This document shows positions 1 through 8,585 of a stretch of DNA of 64,000 bases, one piece after another. The position numbers and the translations under genes were made by a program. Position 1 is the first letter of the stretch, and each line of letters starts with the position of its first letter. The stretch is from Candidatus Aegiribacteria sp. MLS_C (GTDB lineage Bacteria > Fermentibacterota > Fermentibacteria > Fermentibacterales > JCC-6). The notes under the pieces were generated by a model. It saw nothing but the letters and a program-made list of their open reading frames with translations. It did no database searches and was not told where the DNA came from. The stretch spans positions 34,225 to 98,224 of the forward strand of contig LQBI01000003.1 of the NCBI GenBank assembly GCA_002030045.1, read 5' to 3'.

Positions 1-2
1 AG

Positions 3-3000
3 CAGCTGCTGAAAGCGGATTTCGGGGGGGAGTTCCGCAACGTCGCATCGATGTTCACAGGCATCCGGTGGGACGGCAACGAGGAAATCGATCCCGTGGT
101 GGAATCGGTCCTGTCCAGGACCCGGGACTACGGCGGTTACTTCAACGGAATGTTCTTCGACGAGAAGGGACCCCATGCCCTCGTTGTGTTCGGTGCTCCG
201 GTGTCCTGGGAGAACAACGCCGAGAGGGCCCTGGACCTTGCCCGGGCACTTCGGGACCGGCACCCGGGAAGTCTGAAGACCGGGATTACACAGGGCAGGG
301 TTTACGCCGGGTTCGTGGGCAGCGGAAGGCGTTGCTCCTATACGGTCCTCGGGGATTCGGTGAACCTGGCCGCCAGGCTGATGGAGAACGCGGAGTGGGG
401 CTCTGTGCTGGTGCCGGAAGGCATGGCTAAAGCTGCCCGGGGGGAAGAATCCGCCGACGAGCCCTTCGAGATACAGGTAAAAGGCAGGTCTCGGCCGGTC
501 AGGGTATGCGACGCAGGGTCCTTCGGCGGAGGGTCGCGGAGGACGGTCTTCGAAGGCTCCATGGTGGGCCGGGAGAGGGAGACCGCAGCCCTTCGGGAAC
601 TGCTGGAACCCATGCGCCGGGGCAGGTTCGCCGGAGTCATCTACGTCTACGGGGAGGCCGGCATCGGAAAGTCCCGCCTGGTCTCCGACCTCGCCTCCGG
701 CATGCACGGTGCCAGCACCTACGTGATGCAGACCGACGAGGTCCTCCGGCGGGGGCTGAACCCCTTCGCCTACCTGCTGAAGGATTTCTTCGGCCAGGCC
801 GAGAGCGCGGACAGGTTCATCTTCGGCGCCAGGTGGGACAGGCTGATGGAGAGCCTGGCCGCCCACCCGGACCATGAACGGTCTTCCTCGCTGGCCGCGG
901 AGCTGAAGCGTACAAGGTCGTTCCTGGCCGCCCTGACGGAGAACTGCGAGGAGGGCTCCCTGTACTTCCAGCTGGACGCCAGGGGCAGGTTCGACAACAC
1001 CGTCCTGGGCCTGAAGGCTTTCTTCAAGGCGCTGAGCCTCGTCAGGCCCTCCATCTTCGTCCTGGAGGACCTGCAGTGGCTGGACGGGGAATCCGGCGCG
1101 GTCCTGAAGACCCTCACCCAGAACGTAGAGGATTACCCCTTCGCCATCATCGCTCCGTCCAGACCGGAGGACGACGGAACGAAGCCGTCCCTGGCGCTGG
1201 ACGAAAGCGTGCCCGTCTCGGAGATAATGCTGAGGGCCCTGGAGGGTGAACCTGAGATGGACCTGGTCCGCCTGCGCCTGGAACGCGAACCATCCGCCGG
1301 GCTCCTGCGGTTCATAATGGACCGCACCGAGGGCAATCCCTTCTACATAGAACAGTTCTGCCTCTACCTCAGGGAACAGGACCTGCTGGAGGAGAGTGAC
1401 GGCAGGCTGCACCTGGCGGAGAGAGACCCGGACATTCCCCAGAGCGTCAACGCCGTGATCGTTGCCAGGCTGGACAGGCTCTCCATGAGGCTCAGGCAGC
1501 TTGTGCAGACCGCCTCGGTCCTGGGGCGGGAGTTCGACGTAAAGGTTTTGTCCACCATGCTCAGGAGCGATGCGGCCGGACTCCAGCGGCTGCTCCGCGA
1601 GGGATCGGGAGAGGCGATATGGTCCGCCCTCAGCGAGATCATCTACATCTTCAGGCACGCCCTCCTCCGCGACGTGGCCTACGACATGCAGCTGCGGAGG
1701 CAGCTCCAGGAACTCCATGCAATGGCCGCGGGAGCCATGGAGGAACTGTTCCCCGGGGTCAGCTCAAGGTACGCCGACATCGCCTACCACTACGAGAAGG
1801 CGGGCATTCGGGACAGGACGCTGGAGTACCTGCTAAAGGCGGCGCGCTTCGCCGAGCGGGAGTACAGGAACGAGGAGGCAGTGGACCTCCTGAAGAGGCT
1901 GGCGGCGCTCCAGGACGACACGGAAGCCAGGATACGGACCGAGCTGGACATGGTCCAGATCCTGGTGATGCTGGGCAGGTGGGAGGAGGCTGAGGAGATC
2001 ATCCTGCGGGACCTGGCACTCGCCGTGGAAAAGGGTCTGAGAGGCTCTCAGGCCGAGTGCCTCAAGTCCCGTGCGGCCCTGAAGCACAGGAGAGGCGCCA
2101 ACCAGGAGGCGATAGGCTACCTGGAGGAGGCCGAGCGGATATTCGAGGAGCTGGACGACGCGCTGTCCCTGGCCAGGATGCGCAACGTGTCGGGCAACAT
2201 AAATACGGTCCTTGGCAACTTCGATGCGGCGCAGGAGGACCTGGAGGAGTCGGTGAGGAACGCCGAGACGACAGAAAACAGGGAACTCATGGCGCTGAAC
2301 ATCTCCGACCTGGGAAACGTGTACCTGTACCGTTACCAGCTGGAAAAGGCGGAGGAGTGCTTCGTCAGGGCCAGGGCCCTCTGCGAGGAGATCGGCGACA
2401 GGAGGACGGACGCCAACATCGTAAACAACCTGGCCGTGATAGAGTACTACCGACGCAACTACGGAAGGTGCCGCGAGCTTCTGGACCACTACCTGGAGAT
2501 ATCCGCGGAGGTGGGCGACAGGGAGAGCATGACCTACGTCCTCGGGAACATTGGCGTTCTGAGGCAGGAGATCGGCGAGCTGGACGAGGCCCTTTCCTAC
2601 TACAACCGGCAGCTGGCCCTGGCCGAGGAGCTGGGCAGCGACTACAACAGGGCCTTCGCCTTCCGTCAGATAGGACATCTCCACTGGATACGGGGCGACT
2701 ACCCGGGTGCCCTGGAGAGCATGGAGAAGGGGCTTGCCATAGCCGAGAGGACCGGAGAATCAAGGGGCATAGCCCTGACGACCAAAGAGATAGGCAAGAT
2801 ACACTTCGAGATGGGTGATTTCGAAAAGGCAGCTGAATACATCGAGAGGTCGATGGAGAAGTCCCGGAATACCGACAGGGAGGTGTACTGCGACGGGCTC
2901 TTCTTCATGGCCAGGCTGGCCATGCGCCGTGGCATGCACGAAGCCGCGGTAACCAGGGTCGAGGAGCTGATCGGGATCAGGCGAGACATAGGGGAGGCCT

Positions 3001-3383
3001 ACCCCCTTGCGGACTCTCTGATAGACTGCGGCGAGATAATGCACACCATCGGCCGGAAGGAACGGGCGCGGGAACTCGTTCGCGAGGCACGGGGGATCGT
3101 GGATTCACTGGAGGACCCGGAAAAGCTCGCGCACTACCTGAAGCTGGGTGAGATGGTCCTGGCAGGGACCGAAGATCCCGATGCGGCCGGGAAGGGTCTC
3201 CTGGAACTGCTGGAGGAGCAGGACATCGGTGAGGAGTTCGCGGCCCGGGTATACCTTCACCTGTGGCGCATGACCGGCGGTGACGGGTACCGGGACAGGG
3301 CTTCGGAACTCTACCGCAGGTTTTACGACCAGGTAAGGAACTCGGAGTACAGGGAGATACTGGAGGAGCTTGACCGGCGGTGA
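3..3383 (+). CDS. Degenerate class III cyclase / AAA ATPase / TPR signalling protein (5' partial)
   Basis: The reading frame is open to the window edge and the residues before the first ATG (position 51) already match the start of a cyclase domain, so the true start lies upstream. Counting from that ATG: cyclase-like domain at about 1-150, with the conserved YTVLGDSVNLAARL stretch near 97-110; Walker A GEAGIGKS at 201-208; Walker B-like FVLEDLQWLD near 335-345; then a long C-terminal TPR array of paired helices (about 600-1000). Both catalytic metal aspartates seem lost: the usual F-x-D motif reads FTGIRW, and the usual GD before the second strand reads GP. It is therefore probably a regulatory pseudo-cyclase coupled to a STAND-type ATPase. 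A paralogue with intact aspartates lies at 24375-27896. The substrate and partners are unknown. Confidence 0.9.
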   Translation, partial: QLLKADFGGEFRNVASMFTGIRWDGNEEIDPVVESVLSRTRDYGGYFNGMFFDEKGPHALVVFGAPVSWENNAERALDLARALRDRHPGSLKTGITQGRVYAGFVGSGRRCSYTVLGDSVNLAARLMENAEWGSVLVPEGMAKAARGEESADEPFEIQVKGRSRPVRVCDAGSFGGGSRRTVFEGSMVGRERETAALRELLEPMRRGRFAGVIYVYGEAGIGKSRLVSDLASGMHGASTYVMQTDEVLRRGLNPFAYLLKDFFGQAESADRFIFGARWDRLMESLAAHPDHERSSSLAAELKRTRSFLAALTENCEEGSLYFQLDARGRFDNTVLGLKAFFKALSLVRPSIFVLEDLQWLDGESGAVLKTLTQNVEDYPFAIIAPSRPEDDGTKPSLALDESVPVSEIMLRALEGEPEMDLVRLRLEREPSAGLLRFIMDRTEGNPFYIEQFCLYLREQDLLEESDGRLHLAERDPDIPQSVNAVIVARLDRLSMRLRQLVQTASVLGREFDVKVLSTMLRSDAAGLQRLLREGSGEAIWSALSEIIYIFRHALLRDVAYDMQLRRQLQELHAMAAGAMEELFPGVSSRYADIAYHYEKAGIRDRTLEYLLKAARFAEREYRNEEAVDLLKRLAALQDDTEARIRTELDMVQILVMLGRWEEAEEIILRDLALAVEKGLRGSQAECLKSRAALKHRRGANQEAIGYLEEAERIFEELDDALSLARMRNVSGNINTVLGNFDAAQEDLEESVRNAETTENRELMALNISDLGNVYLYRYQLEKAEECFVRARALCEEIGDRRTDANIVNNLAVIEYYRRNYGRCRELLDHYLEISAEVGDRESMTYVLGNIGVLRQEIGELDEALSYYNRQLALAEELGSDYNRAFAFRQIGHLHWIRGDYPGALESMEKGLAIAERTGESRGIALTTKEIGKIHFEMGDFEKAAEYIERSMEKSRNTDREVYCDGLFFMARLAMRRGMHEAAVTRVEELIGIRRDIGEAYPLADSLIDCGEIMHTIGRKERARELVREARGIVDSLEDPEKLAHYLKLGEMVLAGTEDPDAAGKGLLELLEEQDIGEEFAARVYLHLWRMTGGDGYRDRASELYRRFYDQVRNSEYREILEELDRR

Positions 3384-3422
3384 ATCGTTCCCCGGTAACA
3401 GGATCGGAGGAAGGAAATCCTG

Positions 3423-3854
3423 ATGACTGACAGGTATGCGGAACTGAAGAGTGAGGCCTGGGGCTGGCTGAAGCCGATCCAGACCGTCCACCTGGCCACA
3501 TGGGACGGCCGGTACCCCAGGGTGAGGCCCGTGAGCATGATCTTCGACGAGGGGAGGTTCTGGGTGTCAACCGGCGCTTCCGACGCGAAGGTCAGGCAGA
3601 TCGGCGAGCATCCGGTCTTCGAGTTCTCACTGATGCTGAAGAAGGGTGACGAAGGCGGGACGCTCAGGTGCTCCGGTGCCGCCGCAATAGTAACCGATAC
3701 GGAGACTAAGAGGACGATGTCCCGGCGCATACCCTTCTTCGGCCAGTACTGGAATACTCCGGATGACCCCACCTTCTGCCTTGTAGAGCTGCTGGTGGAG
3801 GAAGTTGAGTACATGCGCCCCGGGGACATGACGGCCCTGCGATTCAGCGTATGA
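3423..3854 (+). CDS. Pyridoxamine 5'-phosphate oxidase-like split-barrel flavoprotein
   Basis: A 143-residue protein of the FMN-binding split-barrel (general stress protein 26-like) family. The N-terminal helix is followed by a strand region with the typical ...VHLATWDGRYPRVRPV... pattern, then FDEGRFWVSTG and a loop that would contact flavin or F420. An AGGAAGG ribosome site lies just before the ATG. It follows the cyclase gene by 39 bases and precedes the YaiI gene on the same strand. The family covers pyridoxamine oxidases, heme-degrading and F420-dependent enzymes; the specific substrate cannot be read from sequence. Confidence 0.82.
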   Translation: MTDRYAELKSEAWGWLKPIQTVHLATWDGRYPRVRPVSMIFDEGRFWVSTGASDAKVRQIGEHPVFEFSLMLKKGDEGGTLRCSGAAAIVTDTETKRTMSRRIPFFGQYWNTPDDPTFCLVELLVEEVEYMRPGDMTALRFSV

Positions 3855-3887
3855 TTCTGGCGCCTTCAAGACGGAGCGGACAGGCCG

Positions 3888-4349
3888 ATGCTTGACATCT
3901 ACGTCGACGGCGACGGCTGCCCGGTCAAGGACGAGGTTTTCAGGGTAGCCTCCAGGTACGATCTGAAAGTATTCGTGGTATCCAATTCCTGGATGCGCAT
4001 ACCCGAATCCAGCCGCGTCCAGCTCATCCTGGTGGAGGAGGGGACCGACGTGGCGGACGACTGGATAGCGGAGCACGTCGAAAAGGACGACATAGTCATC
4101 TCCGGGGACATACCCCTGGCCTCCAGGTGCCTGAAGAGGGGGGCCGGGGTCATAGGCAACACCGGCAGGCCCTTCGACGAGGACAACATCTGCGACGCAC
4201 TCTCGGTCCGCAACCTCCTGCACGGCCTGCGGGAGGAGGGCATGATGATCGGAGGGCCGAAGCCCTTCGACAGGAAGGACCGGTCGAGGTTCCTCCAGGC
4301 GCTGGACGAGATGATCGTCGGGATCAGGAGGAGGAACGCTTCCCGGTGA
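3888..4349 (+). CDS. YaiI/YqxD family protein (DUF188)
   Basis: This 153-residue protein matches the UPF0178 (YaiI/YqxD) family along its length: N-terminal IYVDGDGCPVKDE, the VSNS segment, the DDIVISGDIPLASRCLKRG core and the GNTGRPFDEDNI motif. The family has a PIN-like fold with conserved aspartates and is suspected to act on nucleic acid, but its function is not established. The start ATG lies 33 bases after the preceding gene, and a strong hairpin follows the stop. Confidence 0.9.
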   Translation: MLDIYVDGDGCPVKDEVFRVASRYDLKVFVVSNSWMRIPESSRVQLILVEEGTDVADDWIAEHVEKDDIVISGDIPLASRCLKRGAGVIGNTGRPFDEDNICDALSVRNLLHGLREEGMMIGGPKPFDRKDRSRFLQALDEMIVGIRRRNASR

Positions 4350-4369
4350 GACAGTGCCGGAAAGAGACG

Positions 4370-4390
4370 GCGGCCCTCGGGGAGGGCCGC
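4370..4390. terminator. Bidirectional hairpin terminator between convergent genes
   Basis: A perfect 9-bp stem (GCGGCCCTC / GAGGGCCGC) with a GGG loop lies between two convergent genes, 20 bases after the yaiI-like stop and 24 bases before the end of the minus-strand secreted protein. The plus strand continues with ATCTTT, a short T-rich tail. Confidence 0.7.
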
Positions 4391-4414
4391 ATCTTTCCGG
4401 CTTGCCCGGAACGT

Positions 4415-5263
4415 TCAGAACTGGGACTTGATGGCTCCCCAGGTCTCGTTCTGAAGGGCGGAGGGGGTCCAGTCTATGTCCAGCTTGTAGAGGTTGTCGT
4501 TCTGGGGGTAGACCCACAGGTATTCACCGTCGTAGTCGACCCCTCCTGCGCTGCTTGAACTCTCTGTGAACACGCAGGACCATACCGGTGTCATGTTGAC
4601 GCTTCCGTCCGGCTCGAGAGCGAAGATGAAGATGTTGTCGGCGCCGGTTATCTGGCAGCAGACGAACAGGTAATCTTCCCAGACGGACATTCCCGACACG
4701 GTGGCGAAGGACGCTGTGGTCCAGGTTACCGATGTCTCAGTGCCGGTATAGGGACCCCAGGCTATCTCATCGGCGAAGAAATCCGAAGCGTAGATGTTGT
4801 CGTGGCCAGCCCCGACACCGCATACGGCCTGCCATCCGGCAGGACCCGCCAGGTTGCCCGAGAAGTAGGGATCCGCTCCGGTTGTGGATACATCGTAGAC
4901 CGCTATGAGACTGCCGGCCCAGTCTCCGAAGAAGAACTGGTTGGGGGACGAGGCGTACTCGCAGTAACCCATGTCGTCGGGATCGACCCCGCTGCTGATG
5001 GCCCAGGTGTTGCCTGTGGGCGAGCCGGTCGACATGTCGAACTCGTTGTTGAGAACAGGGGTGTACTGGGATATCCAGATGCTGTTCGTCACGTCGTCCT
5101 GAATGGCCAGACCGTAGGCGGAACTGAGCCCCACCGCGTAGGAATCCTCTACGGTATAGGTGCCCCTGACCAGAGCACTGCCGTTGTAACCCGGGTTCCC
5201 CGTCCTCTCCGAGGCCTGAGCCGCGAGGAACATGCAGAGGACCAAGAATACTGCCACTTTCAT
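4415..5263 (-). CDS. Secreted beta-propeller-like protein with WGAIK C-terminal motif
   Basis: A 282-residue protein with a clear signal peptide (MKVAVFLVLCMFLAAQASE). The rest is rich in aromatic residues and strands, with repeats of the type SxYxPVLN...DDMGYCEY...FFFGDWAGSLIAVYD that suggest a beta-propeller. It ends in ALQNETWGAIKSQF, closely like the end of the secreted protein at 30043-30738 (ALLQGTFGAVKASFSP); this shared tail may be a sorting or anchoring signal. An AAGGGAGA ribosome site precedes the ATG. It stands alone on the minus strand. Function unknown. Confidence 0.78.
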   Translation of the reverse strand: MKVAVFLVLCMFLAAQASERTGNPGYNGSALVRGTYTVEDSYAVGLSSAYGLAIQDDVTNSIWISQYTPVLNNEFDMSTGSPTGNTWAISSGVDPDDMGYCEYASSPNQFFFGDWAGSLIAVYDVSTTGADPYFSGNLAGPAGWQAVCGVGAGHDNIYASDFFADEIAWGPYTGTETSVTWTTASFATVSGMSVWEDYLFVCCQITGADNIFIFALEPDGSVNMTPVWSCVFTESSSSAGGVDYDGEYLWVYPQNDNLYKLDIDWTPSALQNETWGAIKSQF

Positions 5264-5432
5264 ACTGTCTCCCTTCAGTCATTACGGAACTCCCGCTAAC
5301 TCTAATTCATCATTCCGCTGGAGATGTCAACCCTTTCAGATGCCGACTATTCTCAGATGGATCTTATATCGTTATCTGTCAAAGTATTAATAAGTCTTTG
5401 ACGTGGCGGGACGCTCTCCCGCTGCGGTAACC

Positions 5433-5510
5433 GATCCGGATTTGCGATCCGGATTTGCGCTCCGGGTTTGAGATCCGGGTTTGGGATCCGGATTTGAGAT
5501 CCGTATCCCG
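5433..5510. repeat. 13-bp tandem repeat, about six copies
   Basis: Imperfect head-to-tail copies of GATCCGGATTTGC (variants GCTCCGGGTTTGA, GATCCGGGTTTGG and GATCCGTATCCCG) start at 5433, 5446, 5459, 5472, 5485 and 5498. They sit in the non-coding stretch 5264-5529 between the promoter side of the minus-strand secreted protein and a sorting-domain remnant. No gene is seen in this stretch. Confidence 0.8.
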
Positions 5511-5529
5511 AGTCCCGGACCGGGCCCAC

Positions 5530-5745
5530 TCACCGTCCCGCCTGCACCATCTTGACCGTAAAGCGAACAGATACTGACTCGAGGCGGCGGAAGTAGACCC
5601 CGCTCTCCAGAGGTGCTCCGTCACCGCTGCTGCCGTCCCATACCGCTACGTGAGGACCCGCTCCGATTACGGAATCGACCAGCTGTCTCACCAGCCTTCC
5701 AGAGGAGTCGTTAATGCTCAGAGTGGTTCCTGCCGTGAGCCGGCA
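5530..5745 (-). pseudogene. Remnant of a Por/T9SS-like C-terminal sorting domain
   Basis: The last 66 residues of this minus-strand frame (5533-5730) read as a complete C-terminal sorting/FlgD-like Ig domain: LSINDSSGRLVRQLVD, a GPHVAVWDG strand, SGVYFRRLE and a final FTVKMV strand, then stop. The sequence upstream in the same frame does not resemble a protein of this kind, and no signal peptide or body domain is found. I read it as the 3' end left after deletion of a secreted protein gene. The stretch 5746-5972 holds nothing I can recognise. Confidence 0.6.
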
Positions 5746-5972
5746 GGTCTGAGTGTATGGAAGCGCGGAGACTGACGGGTTCGGCCTGCAGCTGGTGCCA
5801 ATGCACCCCAAACGCATGAGGATCCCGATGGCTTTCCGGAATCGATATACGAGTGAACAGGCGGACGGCCAACTCGGTACGGCGATACAGGAAGATCGGA
5901 ATGACATGAAGATGTCGGAAGGATGGGCGGGCCGTGGAGTGAGCGATCCCGAAGGGCCGGCGGGATCCCTGC

Positions 5973-7427
5973 TCAGAACGGGAAGAAGAACGGTATCAGT
6001 ACTATCAGGAGAGCTATCACTATCATCTGAAGTATCCAGCCTGCCCTCAGGTAATCGCCGAAGGAGTATCCGCCGGGTCCCAGGACCAGGGTGTTGGGCG
6101 GAGTGGCAACCGGGGTCAGGAAACAAGCGGAGCACCCAAGGGCCACTCCCATCAGCAGCGGGGCGGGGCTGCAGCCCATGAGGACCGCAACCTCCATGGC
6201 AACCGGAGCGAGGAGGGCCGCGGTGGCGGTGTTGGACATGAAATTGGTCACCACTGCGGAGGCCAGCACCAGCATGGCCAGTGTCGCGTGATCCGGGCTC
6301 AGGTGGAGCGACCCGGCGAAGCCTATCATGCCGCCGGCCATGAAGTCAGCGGCACCGGTGTTCAGCAGGGCCGGTTTCAGGGAGAGCATGCCGGCGAACA
6401 GGAATATGGTCCTCCAGTCCACGGCGGCGAAGGCTTTCTCCACCGTCATGACCCTGGTCACGAACAGAACCACCACGCCGATCACGGCATAGGCGGTGAG
6501 GGGAATGCCGCCGAAGTACCCGGAGACCGAGGGGAACAGTTTCGGCCAGACCGGCGCCATGGCCATGGAGAATACCACCAGAAGGAATACCGCCGCTGCG
6601 ATGCGGGCACCGCCGGGGGCTCCTTCCCCGCCTGACGCGGATCCATCCACGGGTTCGCTTCTCTCCTCTACTCCCCCGTCAGCGCCGGCGGGAATGAGCC
6701 TCCTTCCCAGGAGGGCGAGGAAGAGCATTCCGGCTGCGAAGACGAATATCCCCACCTTTGCGTACTCGAAGAAGCCGAAGTTCGTTCCGGTCATTCCCTC
6801 GTAGGTGGACTGAACGATGCCGTTGGGGGGAGTGCCGATCACCGTCAGCGACCCGCCCAGGGAAGTGGCGAAGGCCATGGGCAGGAGCAGCCTTCGGAGT
6901 GGGACACCGCTGCTCCTCGATACCGCCACCGTTATCGGCAGCAGGCAGGCGGCGGTGCCCGTATTGCTCAGGAATGCCGACATGACACCGGCCACCAGCA
7001 TGATGTGGACCACCAGGCCCCTCTCCTTCCCCGAGGCGTGCCTGACCATACTCCTTCCCATCCTGTCGGCTATGCCGGTCTGGAAGAGGGAATCTCCGAT
7101 GATGAACATGAACAGGAAGAGGAGCACCCACCTGTCCGCGAAGCCGGCGAAGGCCTCCTCGAAGGTGACCAGCCTGAGCATGACCAGCAGCGATGGGACA
7201 AGCATTGCGGTGGCCACGATGGGAATGGCCTCCGTGAGGAACAGCACCGCTGCGAGGAGCAGTATTCCCAGCACCAGATAGATGCCGGTGTCATTCCCGG
7301 AGGTCCCGTCCCCTTCCGACGCGGCAGCGGAGGGCGTTGACCACGGGACCACCGCGATCAGCAGGAGAAGCAGGAACAGCGTTCCGTATCTGAAGGCAGC
7401 ACCTCCCATCCGCTTCTCTGTCCGCAC
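5973..7427 (-). CDS. DASS/SLC13-family anion:sodium symporter
   Basis: A 484-residue polytopic membrane protein (about eleven hydrophobic segments) of the divalent anion:Na+ symporter family. It shows both pseudo-symmetric hairpin motifs, SNTGTAACLLPI with GGSLTVIGTPPN in the first half and SNTATAALLAPV with TPVATPPN in the second, which form the two substrate/Na+ sites. The N-terminus starts with a signal-like helix and a polar loop (about residues 33-47). Likely substrates are dicarboxylates, sulfate or phosphate; the sequence does not decide. A second, more distant member with RCK-C domains lies at 41392-43125. Confidence 0.88.
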   Translation of the reverse strand: MRTEKRMGGAAFRYGTLFLLLLLIAVVPWSTPSAAASEGDGTSGNDTGIYLVLGILLLAAVLFLTEAIPIVATAMLVPSLLVMLRLVTFEEAFAGFADRWVLLFLFMFIIGDSLFQTGIADRMGRSMVRHASGKERGLVVHIMLVAGVMSAFLSNTGTAACLLPITVAVSRSSGVPLRRLLLPMAFATSLGGSLTVIGTPPNGIVQSTYEGMTGTNFGFFEYAKVGIFVFAAGMLFLALLGRRLIPAGADGGVEERSEPVDGSASGGEGAPGGARIAAAVFLLVVFSMAMAPVWPKLFPSVSGYFGGIPLTAYAVIGVVVLFVTRVMTVEKAFAAVDWRTIFLFAGMLSLKPALLNTGAADFMAGGMIGFAGSLHLSPDHATLAMLVLASAVVTNFMSNTATAALLAPVAMEVAVLMGCSPAPLLMGVALGCSACFLTPVATPPNTLVLGPGGYSFGDYLRAGWILQMIVIALLIVLIPFFFPF

Positions 7428-7455
7428 GGCGGACCATAATCAGAAAGAGAGTGCC

Positions 7456-7755
7456 CTACAAACCCCGGTGGTCCGACCGGACCTCCCCGTCGGAGTCCAG
7501 CAACTGTACTGCAACGGTACCGGAGCAAGGGAGGGTTCGGAGGAGGGATCGGATCCAGCCGGCCGGAGAAGCTCCCGACAGGGGAATGGTGAATTCCTGG
7601 AAGGCGAAGGAGAACAGTATTCCGAGTAACCTGTCCCGGCGGCCGACGGCGCACAGGACCAGGGACACCGCCGGATTGCCGGCCGCCATGACCACTCAGA
7701 AGAGGAGAAAGATCAGCAGATGCCGGCTCACGGGCCGGGTTCCTTTCCCGATCAT
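7456..7755 (-). other. Possible small membrane-protein remnant with an in-frame TGA
   Basis: The 392-base stretch 7428-7819 holds no confident gene. One minus-strand frame reads from an ATG at 7755 through a hydrophobic stretch (HLLIFLLF), an in-frame TGA near 7698, a GTG and another hydrophobic run (ILFSFAFQEFTIPL). It has no clear ribosome site or homologue I recognise, so it may be chance coding or a decayed gene. Confidence 0.2.
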
Positions 7756-7819
7756 GAACACTGGTTTCCGGATCTTGACGCCAAGGTCGGAACACGACTG
7801 TTCCCGGCAGCCCCTCGGG

Positions 7820-8398
7820 TCACAGGAAGAGGCCAAAGCCGAGACCGAAGCAGGGACCCGTGAAATCGTGGTCTCCGCCGGTCATCCGGCCCTCTACCAT
7901 CCTCTCGACTTCCATTACGCGGTGGTCGATCCCCAGGTCCAGCCACAGCGCGAGGTTCTTCCAGGCATACCCGGGGCTCAGCAGGACCTGCAGTCCGAAC
8001 CCCTCGGCGGTTTCGTACGGGTACTCCGGTGGAGGTTCGGGAGTATCTCCGTCGACCAGTATGACTATCACGTGCTCGGGCCACATATGGAAGCGGAGCG
8101 CGGAAGCGGATACCCGCACCGCAAAGCCCTCCATGGGATGAACCGGCAGCCATGCAGTCTCAACGCCGTAACTCACCTGGTTCCCGATTATGACGAGAGA
8201 CGGCACAGGTATCGTGGCCCTGGCGCCGAGGAAGAGGTCATCGAATACCTCCAGGCCTATGCAGTATTTGAACCCCCATTGAAGACTGCGCCCGTGCTCC
8301 CAGTCCAGGCAGCTCATGTCAAGGCCGGATGAGAGACTGCCCCGGCCTCCATTACAGGCGGCCGCCGCGGCCAGCAGGATGATCAGCGGTATTCTCAT
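7820..8398 (-). CDS. Putative lipoprotein, possibly a small beta-barrel
   Basis: A 192-residue protein with a lipoprotein signal peptide: MRIPLIILLAAAAAC, where the Cys after LAAAA fits a lipobox, followed by NGG. The mature part alternates polar and apolar residues in short predicted strands (for example GFKYCIGLEVFDDLFLGARATI and a final GFGLGFGLFL) and ends on a hydrophobic residue, as in outer-membrane barrels. I do not recognise a family. No other gene is closely linked on this strand; the histidine kinase begins its 3' end 188 bases away. Confidence 0.65.
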   Translation of the reverse strand: MRIPLIILLAAAAACNGGRGSLSSGLDMSCLDWEHGRSLQWGFKYCIGLEVFDDLFLGARATIPVPSLVIIGNQVSYGVETAWLPVHPMEGFAVRVSASALRFHMWPEHVIVILVDGDTPEPPPEYPYETAEGFGLQVLLSPGYAWKNLALWLDLGIDHRVMEVERMVEGRMTGGDHDFTGPCFGLGFGLFL

Positions 8399-8585
8399 GG
8401 ATCAGCCTCCTCCATTGCGGGTCCGGCAGAGGCACTTCGGGGTCCGGAACCACGAAGTCCGAGTATGGCGCGATTCCGCATGCCCAGCCCGGGATCCTCC
8501 TCGCCGGGCAGGAAAAAGCACCGTTCTATCAGTCCGGGCCACAGGCCCCGGGGAGTCGGTCGGCGGGGCGGAGAAGCCCTCCGTA